Assembly (NCBI GenBank): GCA_013203545.1
Contig: JABMQA010000302.1
Location: 1-5,544, forward strand
Length of the DNA stretch: 5,544 nucleotides
Source of the DNA: Bacteroidota bacterium
Lineage (GTDB): Bacteria; Bacteroidota; Bacteroidia; Bacteroidales; 4484-276
Reading direction: 5' to 3'
Shown here: in pieces, positions 1 to 5,544 of the stretch
How positions within the stretch are numbered: the stretch's first letter is position 1
How the letters are laid out: each line of letters begins with the position of its first letter
Notes under the pieces: model-generated
Seen by the model: only the letters and a program-made list of their open reading frames with translations
What the model was told of the DNA's origin: nothing
Databases searched by the model: none
Translations under genes and position numbers: made by a program

Positions 1-67
1 AAGGTACATTTTGCGATTGTCATCGGAAAAGACCGGTTATTCGCAAATGATCATTGTTGTAAAGTAA
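1..67 (+). CDS. 3' end of an upstream gene, probable T9SS-sorted protein (partial)
   Basis: Reading from base 2, 21 codons stay open to TAA at 65-67, immediately followed by a second TAA at 68-70. The peptide begins R-YILRLSSEKTGYSQ and ends MIIVVK. This matches the last strand pair of T9SS type A sorting domains, whose usual form is GxYxLxI, a short turn, then KxIxI/V at the very end. It closely resembles the tail of the gene at 2121-3527, which has GTYILRITGE and KKIIV in the same spacing. Base 1 (A) would be the last base of the preceding codon, compatible with a glycine GGA. Everything upstream lies outside the window, so the catalytic or binding part of the protein is unknown. A short chance open frame is the alternative, but the motif match and double stop make a real gene end more likely. 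Confidence 0.7.
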   Translation, partial: RYILRLSSEKTGYSQMIIVVK

Positions 68-75
68 TAAATTGT

Positions 76-120
76 GCAAGGGACGCAAACCCTGAGGCAC
101 GAAGGGATGGCGTCCCTGGA
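76..120. repeat. Left arm of the inverted element, itself a hairpin
   Basis: AGGGACGC at 79-86 is perfectly complementary to GCGTCCCT at 110-117. Inside, after a 3x3 internal loop, CCCT (90-93) can pair with AGGG (103-106), leaving a nine-base loop. It lies 12 bases after the stop at 65-67. It has no following T-run, so it is not a classic intrinsic terminator, although it could still protect the 3' end of the upstream mRNA. Confidence 0.6.
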
Positions 121-156
121 TTCCTGATACTCTTCGCAATCCAGGGTTTCCATCCC
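104..156. repeat. Alternative hairpin competing with the left arm
   Basis: GGGATGG (104-110) pairs with CCATCCC (150-156), and CCCTGGATT (114-122) pairs with AATCCAGGG (138-146). A 3x3 internal mismatch separates the two stems, and the loop is 15 bases. This 16-bp stem uses the 3' half of the left arm, so it cannot form together with the 79-86/110-117 hairpin or with the long arm-to-arm pairing. The function is unknown. The pairing itself is read directly from the sequence. Confidence 0.5.
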
Positions 157-271
157 CTTCCTGCGGTCGGGGATTTTCCCGTAAGGAATGCCTTTGGCTA
201 AACCCTTCACCTATGTTACAGAGAAAATCCAAATTAAACCGCAAATATGCATTTCCATCAAGGAGTTTAAT

Positions 272-316
272 GCAAGGGACGCCATCCCCTCGTGCCTCGC
301 GGCTTGCGTCCCTTGC
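272..316. repeat. Right arm of the inverted element, itself a hairpin
   Basis: GCAAGGGACGC (272-282) and GCGTCCCTTGC (306-316) are a perfect 11-bp inverted pair around a 23-base loop. The short inner stem seen in the left arm is lost here through substitutions, while the outer stem is longer. Outer-stem complementarity is thus kept in both arms even though the loops differ. Confidence 0.6.
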
Positions 317-322
317 CGTCAC

Positions 323-357
323 AGATTCTAAACGAAACGAAGTGAAGAGAAGAATCT
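323..357. repeat. Small intergenic palindrome of the ATTCT...GAAGTGAAGAATCT type
   Basis: AGATTCT (323-329) and AGAATCT (351-357) are exact inverted copies around a purine-rich 21-base loop that contains GAAACGAAGTGAAGAG. From memory, short palindromes with the core ATTCTGAACGAAGTGAAGAATCT are scattered between genes in many Bacteroidota and other environmental genomes. This copy looks like a diverged relative. It sits six bases past the larger inverted element, so the two may have accumulated at the same intergenic site. No T-run follows. Confidence 0.5.
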
Positions 358-590
358 AAAACTCATTCCAACTATTTAATCGGTCAGCGGTAGTAATTAA
401 GAACCAATAGTTATCAGTTCATTACATCCAGGAATTTCAAACATTTTTGTCATTCGTGACCGCTTACCTGTCGTTGGTTTCTAATAGCATGCTGCTTGTT
501 GCCGATAACTTGCTTTTCAGTGAAATAGGCCAACTGCAAAGCGTAAATCCAAATCAACAAACTGCAATTTTCAAGCGTGAAAAATTAACC
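358..590. other. Intergenic stretch with no recognised feature
   Basis: No open frame with protein-like composition, no tRNA or other RNA fold I recognise, and no strong inverted repeat was seen in this AT-rich segment. The only complementarity is short: AGCGGT at 386-391 against ACCGCT at 459-464, too weak to call. Together with the promoter box just downstream it is the likely upstream regulatory region of the gene at 637, but no operator can be named. Confidence 0.5.
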
Positions 591-597
591 TGAAATT

Positions 598-605
598 TAA
601 CTTTG
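598..605 (+). promoter_or_regulatory. Bacteroidota-type -7 promoter box (TAACTTTG)
   Basis: TAACTTTG fits the TAnnTTTG -7 consensus of the primary sigma factor in Bacteroidota exactly. Transcription would start near 611-613, giving a leader of about 25 bases before the ATG at 637. No TTG -33 element is seen at the expected distance (about 19-21 bases upstream), so the box may be weak or need an activator. The leader is A-rich (ACTAAAAAATAATATTAC) with no Shine-Dalgarno sequence, as is usual in this phylum. It is the only good promoter candidate ahead of the four-gene run. Confidence 0.6.
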
Positions 606-636
606 TACTATCTGACTAAAAAATAATATTACAAAA

Positions 637-2109
637 ATGAATCAACACAGACAAAAACCCACCCGACTCAAACCTGCCTCATTGGCATTTTTAATTCTGT
701 TCCAGTTCAGTCTCAATATTTCCGGACAAACCACACTTATCCAACATCCCATTGACCCCAATCATACGGCTGTTTCGGGCATTACCTGCCTCGACTATGA
801 CCAGGACAATGATATGGACATTGTTGCATGCCATCTGCAAATAAACCAGGTAATACTCTGGGAAAACGATGCCTTTGCACCCGGAGGCTGGACGAAACAC
901 ATTCTAAATGATGAAATGATCGATCCGCTTTACATCACATCAGCAGATGTAAACGATGACGGCCTGCCTGACCTGATCATCACGGGAAATGAAAATTCAC
1001 TATTTTGCCTGATCAATGAAGATGGTGACAACAACTGGCAAACTTTTGTCATGGATGACAATTTCAACAACCCGCATGGGGTCTGTGTGGCAGATGTAAA
1101 CAACGACGGGTTGAAAGATATCATCGCAACAGCCGCCGCCGACAATACCATCGCATGGTGGGAAAACAATGGTGGCACACCCGATGAATGGAACAAAACC
1201 GTTATTTCGGACCAGATGAACGGATCACAAACGGTAACTGCGGCAGACATCAACGACGATGGCTTTACTGACATCATTGGCGCCTCATCCGACAATAACA
1301 AAGTGAAAGTCTGGTACAACAATGGCAATTCACCGCTTGCTTTCACCGAACAATTAGCCTGTCAAACCCTGTTGCTGCCACACTGGGTTTCGGTGGCAGA
1401 TATCAATGATGACGGGCATCCCGACATCCTTGTGGCAGCCTGCGCTTCAGGAAAGGTTGCCTGGCTCGAAAGTAATGGTGAAAATCCACCGGAGTGGACC
1501 ACGCATACCATCGGTTCCAATTTCGGATGCGCTTTAACCGTTGAAGCTGCCGATATTGACATGGACGGCGATTTGGATGTTGCGGCCACAGCCTATGGCA
1601 CCAACCGGCTGGCATGGTGGGAACAACAATACGAAGGCGGACAGATCATCTGGATACAGCATGTATTGTCTTACAATTACAAGGGTGCATGGCCACTTGT
1701 TTTTGTGGATATGGACAATGACAGCGATCCGGATATGGTAAGCGGTGGCGATCTGCTCAACGGGCTTGGAAACGAAAGTCCGCTGAGCTGGTGGGAAAAT
1801 GAAACCATGACCACTTCCACTGGCAGCCTTGATAGGAACAATAAAACCGATATCTCTATTTATCCGCTTCCGGCATCCGGATTTTTAAATATTTCTTACG
1901 ATCTAAAAAGTGACGCTTTCGTAAGGATTACCATTTCCAACCTTCAGGGAAAGAAACTCATGGATGTTCTTCACACAAATCAGGAGAAGGGCTTTCATGA
2001 AACAGGCCTGGATTTTTCATCAAAAAAGCATTCGCTTAGGCCGGGAATGTACATTTGCGAATTGAACATCAACGGCCAAACCAATACACAAAAATTGATA
2101 ATCAAATAA
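637..2109 (+). CDS. Secreted seven-repeat FG-GAP/VCBS-type propeller with T9SS sorting domain
   Basis: The 490-residue protein opens with a signal peptide: basic start, hydrophobic segment about 16-28, likely cut after Ser-Gly30 before Gln31. Seven Asp-rich loops follow at residues 53, 104, 153, 204, 255, 306 and 358, a period of about 51. Typical ones read ADVNDDGLPD, ADINDDGFTD and ADIDMDGDLD. Each is followed by a hydrophobic strand and an aromatic motif such as WWENNG, and most are preceded by a W-T-x-H-like strand. This is the pattern of FG-GAP/VCBS calcium-binding blades, and seven repeats predict a seven-bladed propeller. Loops one and seven lack the usual glycine. Residues about 407-490 (YPLPASGFLNISYDL, then LRPGMYICELNINGQ, ending KLIIK) form a type A T9SS sorting domain. 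No catalytic motif is visible, so binding or adhesion is inferred. An in-frame TGA at 613 makes 637 the first possible ATG. It heads the likely operon. Confidence 0.9.
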   Translation: MNQHRQKPTRLKPASLAFLILFQFSLNISGQTTLIQHPIDPNHTAVSGITCLDYDQDNDMDIVACHLQINQVILWENDAFAPGGWTKHILNDEMIDPLYITSADVNDDGLPDLIITGNENSLFCLINEDGDNNWQTFVMDDNFNNPHGVCVADVNNDGLKDIIATAAADNTIAWWENNGGTPDEWNKTVISDQMNGSQTVTAADINDDGFTDIIGASSDNNKVKVWYNNGNSPLAFTEQLACQTLLLPHWVSVADINDDGHPDILVAACASGKVAWLESNGENPPEWTTHTIGSNFGCALTVEAADIDMDGDLDVAATAYGTNRLAWWEQQYEGGQIIWIQHVLSYNYKGAWPLVFVDMDNDSDPDMVSGGDLLNGLGNESPLSWWENETMTTSTGSLDRNNKTDISIYPLPASGFLNISYDLKSDAFVRITISNLQGKKLMDVLHTNQEKGFHETGLDFSSKKHSLRPGMYICELNINGQTNTQKLIIK

Positions 2110-2120
2110 CTAATTATACC

Positions 2121-3527
2121 ATGAAGATTCGAATTTTAATACTCACAGTTTTATTTTTTGCTGCCCTGTTCAGCAGTTTTGCCCAATCCTACCCGACCTT
2201 TACTGATTATACGATTGATGATTCCTTTGCCGGCACCTCCACAGCCTTTGTTATTGATATCGATAAAGACGGCCTGAAGGATGTGGTTTGCGGATCGGAG
2301 TACACCCCTTCTTCCATCAGCCAGGGCGTGGCGTGGTGGAAAAACAACGGCGATAATTCCTGGACAAAACACATCATCAGTACAGGTGCTGACAATATTA
2401 TGTCTGTTGAGATTGTGGAGATCAATGACGATGGCTATTGGGATGTATTGACTTCCGGATGGACCTCACACGAAATCGCCTACTGGACAAGTGATGATTC
2501 CACCCCTCCCATCTGGACCAAAAACACGGTGGCATCCAATTATTATAATGCCCATGATGCCCATGCCGGACATATAAATGCTGATGGCCTTGTTGATATT
2601 GTGGGTGTATCGGATTACCTGGGGCAAATCTCTGTGTGGTTCCAGCAGGAAAATGGCAGCTGGTCACAGCAAATAATTGAAAATAATTTCAATGGTGGTA
2701 AAGGCCTTGCCATTTCGGATTTTAATGGGGATGGACGCAATGATGTTGTAGGGGTTTCCGCTGATCTGGGTACCATTGCCATTTATTATAATGAGGGTGG
2801 CAGCCCTGTTGTATGGACCAAACAAACTGTGGAGAACGCCATCCCCGGAGCACATGAAGTTTTTGCCTGCGATATTGATCAGGATGGTGATAAGGATTTA
2901 CTCACATCGGCCTATACCAGTGGCAGGTTGGATATTTGGTTGAATGATGGCGAAAATCCGGTAAACTGGACCAATATTCCTGTCGGCATGCTTGAGAGCG
3001 CAGTACGGGCTGTCCCTGCTGATATTGATGAAGACGGGTATTACGACATTGTGGCTACTGCCAAATTCCCCGGTGAATTATCGGTGTGGTACAACGATGG
3101 CAACTTCTCATTCACCAAAGAGGTTATTGATAACAGTATGGATGCCGTTTGGGCAGTTTTTGCCGCCGACATCGATAATGATAATCACAATGACATTGTA
3201 TCCGGATCGGCAGGCGATGGCCTGATCAAATGGTGGTGCAACGACCTTACAACAAATATTGACGATCCCGGCAAAGCGGATAAAATCCGTATTTCCCCCA
3301 ATCCGGCAAACAATTCACTCATGATTGAAGGTTTGGAAGAACCTTGTGTAGTAAGCATATTCAACTCGATTGGAGAGATCGTGTTAACTGAATCCATTCG
3401 TGATCAAATACCACCTTCCGCCATTTTTTTGGATATCAATGACCATGCAAATGGGACCTATATTTTGCGAATCACCGGGGAGACCACCACCATCTCGAAA
3501 AAGATCATTGTTAATCATCACAGGTAA
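2121..3527 (+). CDS. Secreted seven-repeat FG-GAP/VCBS-type propeller with T9SS sorting domain, paralog of the preceding gene
   Basis: I place the start at the ATG at 2121, giving 468 residues, because it opens a clean signal peptide: MKIR, hydrophobic segment 4-20, cut after Ala21 before Gln22. The upstream in-frame ATG at 2055 would lie inside the previous gene and add a polar leader. Seven Asp-rich loops begin near residues 46, 100, 151, 200, 251, 301 and 350, for example DIDKDGLKD, DFNGDGRND and DIDEDGYYD, with WWKNNG or WYNDG strands after them. This predicts a seven-bladed calcium-binding propeller. Loop two starts with Glu100 instead of Asp, and loop three with His151, next to His145 and His148. 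Residues about 389-468 (IRISPNPANNSL, GTYILRITGE, KKIIV) are a type A T9SS sorting domain. Eleven bases separate it from the gene before, so cotranscription is likely. Its ligand is unknown. Confidence 0.9.
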   Translation: MKIRILILTVLFFAALFSSFAQSYPTFTDYTIDDSFAGTSTAFVIDIDKDGLKDVVCGSEYTPSSISQGVAWWKNNGDNSWTKHIISTGADNIMSVEIVEINDDGYWDVLTSGWTSHEIAYWTSDDSTPPIWTKNTVASNYYNAHDAHAGHINADGLVDIVGVSDYLGQISVWFQQENGSWSQQIIENNFNGGKGLAISDFNGDGRNDVVGVSADLGTIAIYYNEGGSPVVWTKQTVENAIPGAHEVFACDIDQDGDKDLLTSAYTSGRLDIWLNDGENPVNWTNIPVGMLESAVRAVPADIDEDGYYDIVATAKFPGELSVWYNDGNFSFTKEVIDNSMDAVWAVFAADIDNDNHNDIVSGSAGDGLIKWWCNDLTTNIDDPGKADKIRISPNPANNSLMIEGLEEPCVVSIFNSIGEIVLTESIRDQIPPSAIFLDINDHANGTYILRITGETTTISKKIIVNHHR

Positions 3528-3542
3528 ATACAGATTATAAGC

Positions 3543-5414
3543 ATGAAACAGATTATCAATTTATATCCTTCGCAAAATAAAACCCAGAGGTATTTGGGGA
3601 AATACCTGTTTATTATTTTATTTATGACAGTAACAAACTTCGCATGGGGCCAGTGGCAAGACACAAAGAATGTCACCCAAAACCCCTCCGGAATCTCACC
3701 ACTTCTCGCATCTACTTTTTTGGGTGGAAGCAATACCGACGATGATTATGAACCCTCTATAGCTATCGGCAAAAATGGAAACATATTCATAAGCGGTTAT
3801 ACCCATTCGGCGGATTTTCCAACAACTATGGGCGCATTTAATACCAATTATAACGGAGGAAGTACAGATCGTTTTGTATGCAAGTTTGACAGTAGCTTAG
3901 AAAATCTGCTGGCCTCCACCTTTATTGGAGGTTCCGCTAATGAGTACGGGATGGGATTACAGGTTACCAACGATGGCTATGTTTACTTAGCCGGTTACAC
4001 CAATTCACCTGATTTCCCGGTTACCTCCGGCTCCTACGACGAAACCTACAATGGAGGCAGGGATGCCTTTATTTTAAAGCTTGATGGGGATTTAACCACA
4101 CTCATAGCCTCCACTTTTATTGGTGGTGGTAGCGATGAAGGATACCAATGGCTCAGGATAGACATGGTTGTGGACAGTAACAGCAATGTATATGCAGCAG
4201 GAATTACAAAATCGCCAAACTTTCCATTTACTTCCGGGGCTTTTGATAGTACCTACGCCGGGGGTTCGGTTGGAGGTGATGCATTTGTTGTAAAACTCGA
4301 CAGCAACTTAACCACACTTTTGGGATCAACATATCTTGGCGGAAATATGGACGAGTGGAGAGTTTCGATAGCGCTGGATAAAACCCGGAACATCTATGTT
4401 TGTGGGGAAACATCGTCCTCCAATTTTCCAACATCCCAAAATGCTTATGATCCGGGTTTTAACGGAGGTTCAGATATTTTTATATCAAGATTTACGAATA
4501 ACCTTACAGCACTTTCATCCTCAACCTTTTTGGGGGCAAATAGTTATGAAGAAGCTTTGGCAATAAGGCTGAATAATAGTGGAAACGTTTATGTAGCAGG
4601 ATATACCATGTCACCAACTTTCCCAACTACACCGGGCGTTTATGATATGGACTATAATGGTGGTGAAAGGGACGCATATATTGCAAAATTCGACAGCTGC
4701 CTGACTTTGCTTTTAGCCTCAACTTTTATAGGTGGAAACTCTAAAGATACGGGTGAAGATATCGCCATAGATGAAAATGGAAATGTTTACCTTGCAGGTG
4801 TAACGCTGTCTGCAAATTTCCCGACAACAACCGGGGCGTATGATGAAAATTACAATGGTGGGGAAGATATTTTTATTTCAAAGATGGATAGCAACTTAAC
4901 GGCCCTGACTGCTTCAACATTTGTTGGATCTTCCGGCCATGAAAAGGGTCAGGGTATCGCGCTGGATGAAGAAATGAACATTTATATAACAGGCCAAAGC
5001 ACATCGCCAAATTTCCCATGTACCCCCAACACTTATGATCCAAATTACAATGGCGGAGGCAATGATTGCTTTGTGATAAAATTCGACAAACAGCTATCTT
5101 TTGTTCCCACTTCCATTGAAGACAAGAACCCGAATCCTGGTAAATCGGAATATTTCGACATGCAACCAAATCCTTTCAGGCAAAGCCTCAAGATAAAATA
5201 TAGTCTGACTGAAAGGACAAAAGTGACGCTGCAAATATATAACATGCAGGGACAGGAATTAAATACACTGGTCAACAGATTTCAAAATTCCGGAAGAAAA
5301 ACAGTGACATGGTACGGATCGGATTCCAATGGAAATCAAATTGGGCCCGGGATATATTTTTGTACATTTGTGGCAGGAAATAATAAGGTTACCCAAAAAA
5401 TAGTAAAGCACTAA
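3543..5414 (+). CDS. Secreted seven-repeat SBBP-type beta-propeller protein with T9SS sorting domain
   Basis: This 623-residue protein has a signal peptide with a longer charged start: hydrophobic segment about 20-35, cut after Trp-Gly36 before Gln37. Seven repeats of 65-72 residues begin near 54, 122, 187, 259, 324, 390 and 455. Each runs LLASTFIGG, then DENGNVYLAGYT, then SPNFPTTxGAYDxxYNGG, then DAFIxKLDSNLT. This is the SBBP (beta-propeller) repeat pattern, a family distinct from the FG-GAP type of its neighbours. Repeat three is longest through an insertion near GGSVGG. Residues about 538-623 form a T9SS type A sorting domain with a FlgD-like element (TVTWYGSDSNGN, then GPGIYF) and end in KIVKH. 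It starts 15 bp after the previous gene without a Shine-Dalgarno sequence. Sampled lines suggest lower GC (98 of 240 bases) than the first gene (85 of 180). A surface binding role is inferred only. Confidence 0.9.
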   Translation: MKQIINLYPSQNKTQRYLGKYLFIILFMTVTNFAWGQWQDTKNVTQNPSGISPLLASTFLGGSNTDDDYEPSIAIGKNGNIFISGYTHSADFPTTMGAFNTNYNGGSTDRFVCKFDSSLENLLASTFIGGSANEYGMGLQVTNDGYVYLAGYTNSPDFPVTSGSYDETYNGGRDAFILKLDGDLTTLIASTFIGGGSDEGYQWLRIDMVVDSNSNVYAAGITKSPNFPFTSGAFDSTYAGGSVGGDAFVVKLDSNLTTLLGSTYLGGNMDEWRVSIALDKTRNIYVCGETSSSNFPTSQNAYDPGFNGGSDIFISRFTNNLTALSSSTFLGANSYEEALAIRLNNSGNVYVAGYTMSPTFPTTPGVYDMDYNGGERDAYIAKFDSCLTLLLASTFIGGNSKDTGEDIAIDENGNVYLAGVTLSANFPTTTGAYDENYNGGEDIFISKMDSNLTALTASTFVGSSGHEKGQGIALDEEMNIYITGQSTSPNFPCTPNTYDPNYNGGGNDCFVIKFDKQLSFVPTSIEDKNPNPGKSEYFDMQPNPFRQSLKIKYSLTERTKVTLQIYNMQGQELNTLVNRFQNSGRKTVTWYGSDSNGNQIGPGIYFCTFVAGNNKVTQKIVKH

Positions 5415-5426
5415 TTTAACTGCATC

Positions 5427-5544
5427 ATGAAAGTAAAATACCATTGTTTTTTTTTAAGTATGCTGCTCCTACTGCTGATTAACCCGCAAATCTACGGGCA
5501 AATCAACTTCACCGAACATCTCATCGATGACGAAACCCATGGCA
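5427..5544 (+). CDS. Start of a further secreted protein, probably another FG-GAP/VCBS-type propeller (partial)
   Basis: The frame opens at ATG 5427, 12 bp after the previous stop, and runs off the window end after 39 codons. It begins MKVKYHCFFLSMLLLLLIN and continues to Ile-Tyr-Gly23, a clear signal peptide likely cut before Gln24. The mature start, QINFTEHLIDDETHG, resembles the first strand of the gene at 2121 (FTDYTIDDSF) and the segment before an Asp-rich loop in the gene at 637 (NNPHGVCVADVN). From this I infer a third member of the FG-GAP/VCBS group, though no complete calcium loop is in view. A run of nine T at 5447-5455 lies within codons 7-10. A second in-frame ATG at 5460 would shorten the hydrophobic segment and remove its basic start, so 5427 is preferred. 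Confidence 0.75.
   Translation, partial: MKVKYHCFFLSMLLLLLINPQIYGQINFTEHLIDDETHG

Larger units (their letters stand above)
76..316. repeat. 241-bp element with 45-bp imperfect terminal inverted arms (MITE-like or structured)
   Basis: The left arm (76-120) and the reverse complement of the right arm (272-316) agree at 39 of 45 positions by hand alignment, and their outer 13 bases are identical. The 151-bp centre has no convincing gene. No transposase is present and no clear target-site duplication flanks the ends (left flank AATTGT, right flank CGTCAC). This layout fits a small non-autonomous mobile element or a dispersed intergenic palindrome of the kind common in Bacteroidota. It could instead act in the RNA as a large fold after the upstream gene's stop at 65-67. 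Copy number elsewhere in the genome would decide and cannot be seen here. Confidence 0.6.
598..5544 (+). other. Probable operon of exported propeller proteins
   Basis: Four same-strand genes are spaced by 11, 15 and 12 bp, with one good promoter box ahead of the first and no hairpin-plus-T-run terminator between them. The gaps are too short for separate typical promoters. All four encode signal peptides, and the three complete ones end in T9SS sorting domains, so shared expression and a shared export route are reasonable inferences. The downstream end of the operon lies beyond the window. Confidence 0.7.

Noticed and set aside
76..120. Intrinsic terminator of the upstream gene
   Set aside because: The hairpin is well placed after the stop at 65-67, but the bases after the stem (GGATTCCTGA) contain no T-run, so termination is not supported by sequence alone.
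1..201. Plus-strand open frame from base 1 to the TAA at 199-201
   Set aside because: It runs through the left arm and gives no recognisable motif. The frame starting at base 2 gives a T9SS tail with tandem stops and is preferred.
20..322. Minus-strand open frame of 100 codons across the intergenic element
   Set aside because: It spans both inverted arms and overlaps the end of the upstream gene. Its composition (many Arg, Gly, Pro, His from the palindromes) looks like repeat translation, and no domain or signal is recognised.
930..1346. Long minus-strand open frame opposite the first propeller gene
   Set aside because: It is a shadow of the repeated Asp/Asn-rich codons on the + strand, has no homology-like motif, and other minus-strand frames (1362-1589, 3185-3397, 5045-5275) have the same character.
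2055..2120. Upstream in-frame ATG for the second propeller gene
   Set aside because: It would overlap the end of the first gene by 55 bases and put a 22-residue polar leader before an otherwise standard signal peptide that starts at 2121.
3525..3545. Possible stop-codon readthrough fusing the second and third genes, which share a frame (as do the third and fourth)
   Set aside because: Each gene has its own signal peptide and the upstream product ends in a complete sorting domain. A shared frame is expected by chance in one of three cases.
3702..5102. Regular repeats that could suggest a CRISPR array
   Set aside because: The period is about 195-216 bp, repeats are imperfect at the DNA level, and they encode continuous SBBP protein repeats in a single open frame.

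Overview
The window looks like a piece of a Bacteroidota genome. Three things support this: C-terminal domains of the type IX secretion system (T9SS, por secretion, type A) kind, a TAnnTTTG promoter box with no Shine-Dalgarno sequences ahead of the genes, and signal peptides whose predicted cleavage sites are followed by glutamine. Order or genus cannot be told from what is here. All recognisable genes are on the + strand.

Layout: (1) Positions 1-67 hold the last 21 codons of an upstream gene, and they read like the end of a T9SS sorting domain. (2) Positions 68-636 hold no gene. The first half carries a 241-bp element with 45-bp terminal inverted arms that also fold individually, followed by a short hairpin of a GAAGTGAAGAATCT-like type. 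The second half is plain AT-rich DNA ending in a good -7 promoter box at 598-605. (3) Positions 637-5544 hold four genes in tandem, separated by only 11, 15 and 12 bp, so probably one transcript. Genes 1 and 2 are paralogous FG-GAP/VCBS-type proteins with seven Asp-rich calcium-loop repeats each. Gene 3 has seven SBBP-type repeats. Gene 4 is cut by the window end, but its first residues resemble genes 1 and 2.

Each complete protein has a signal peptide, seven propeller repeats and a C-terminal T9SS sorting domain. The inference is a set of cell-surface or secreted seven-bladed beta-propellers exported through SecYEG and then T9SS, likely for binding or adhesion. No enzyme domain, transporter or regulator is visible, so the ligand or process is unknown. 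The novelty lies mainly in the arrangement, a run of exported propellers from two different repeat families, and in the inverted-repeat element upstream. I found no evidence of a CRISPR array, tRNA, rRNA or transposase.
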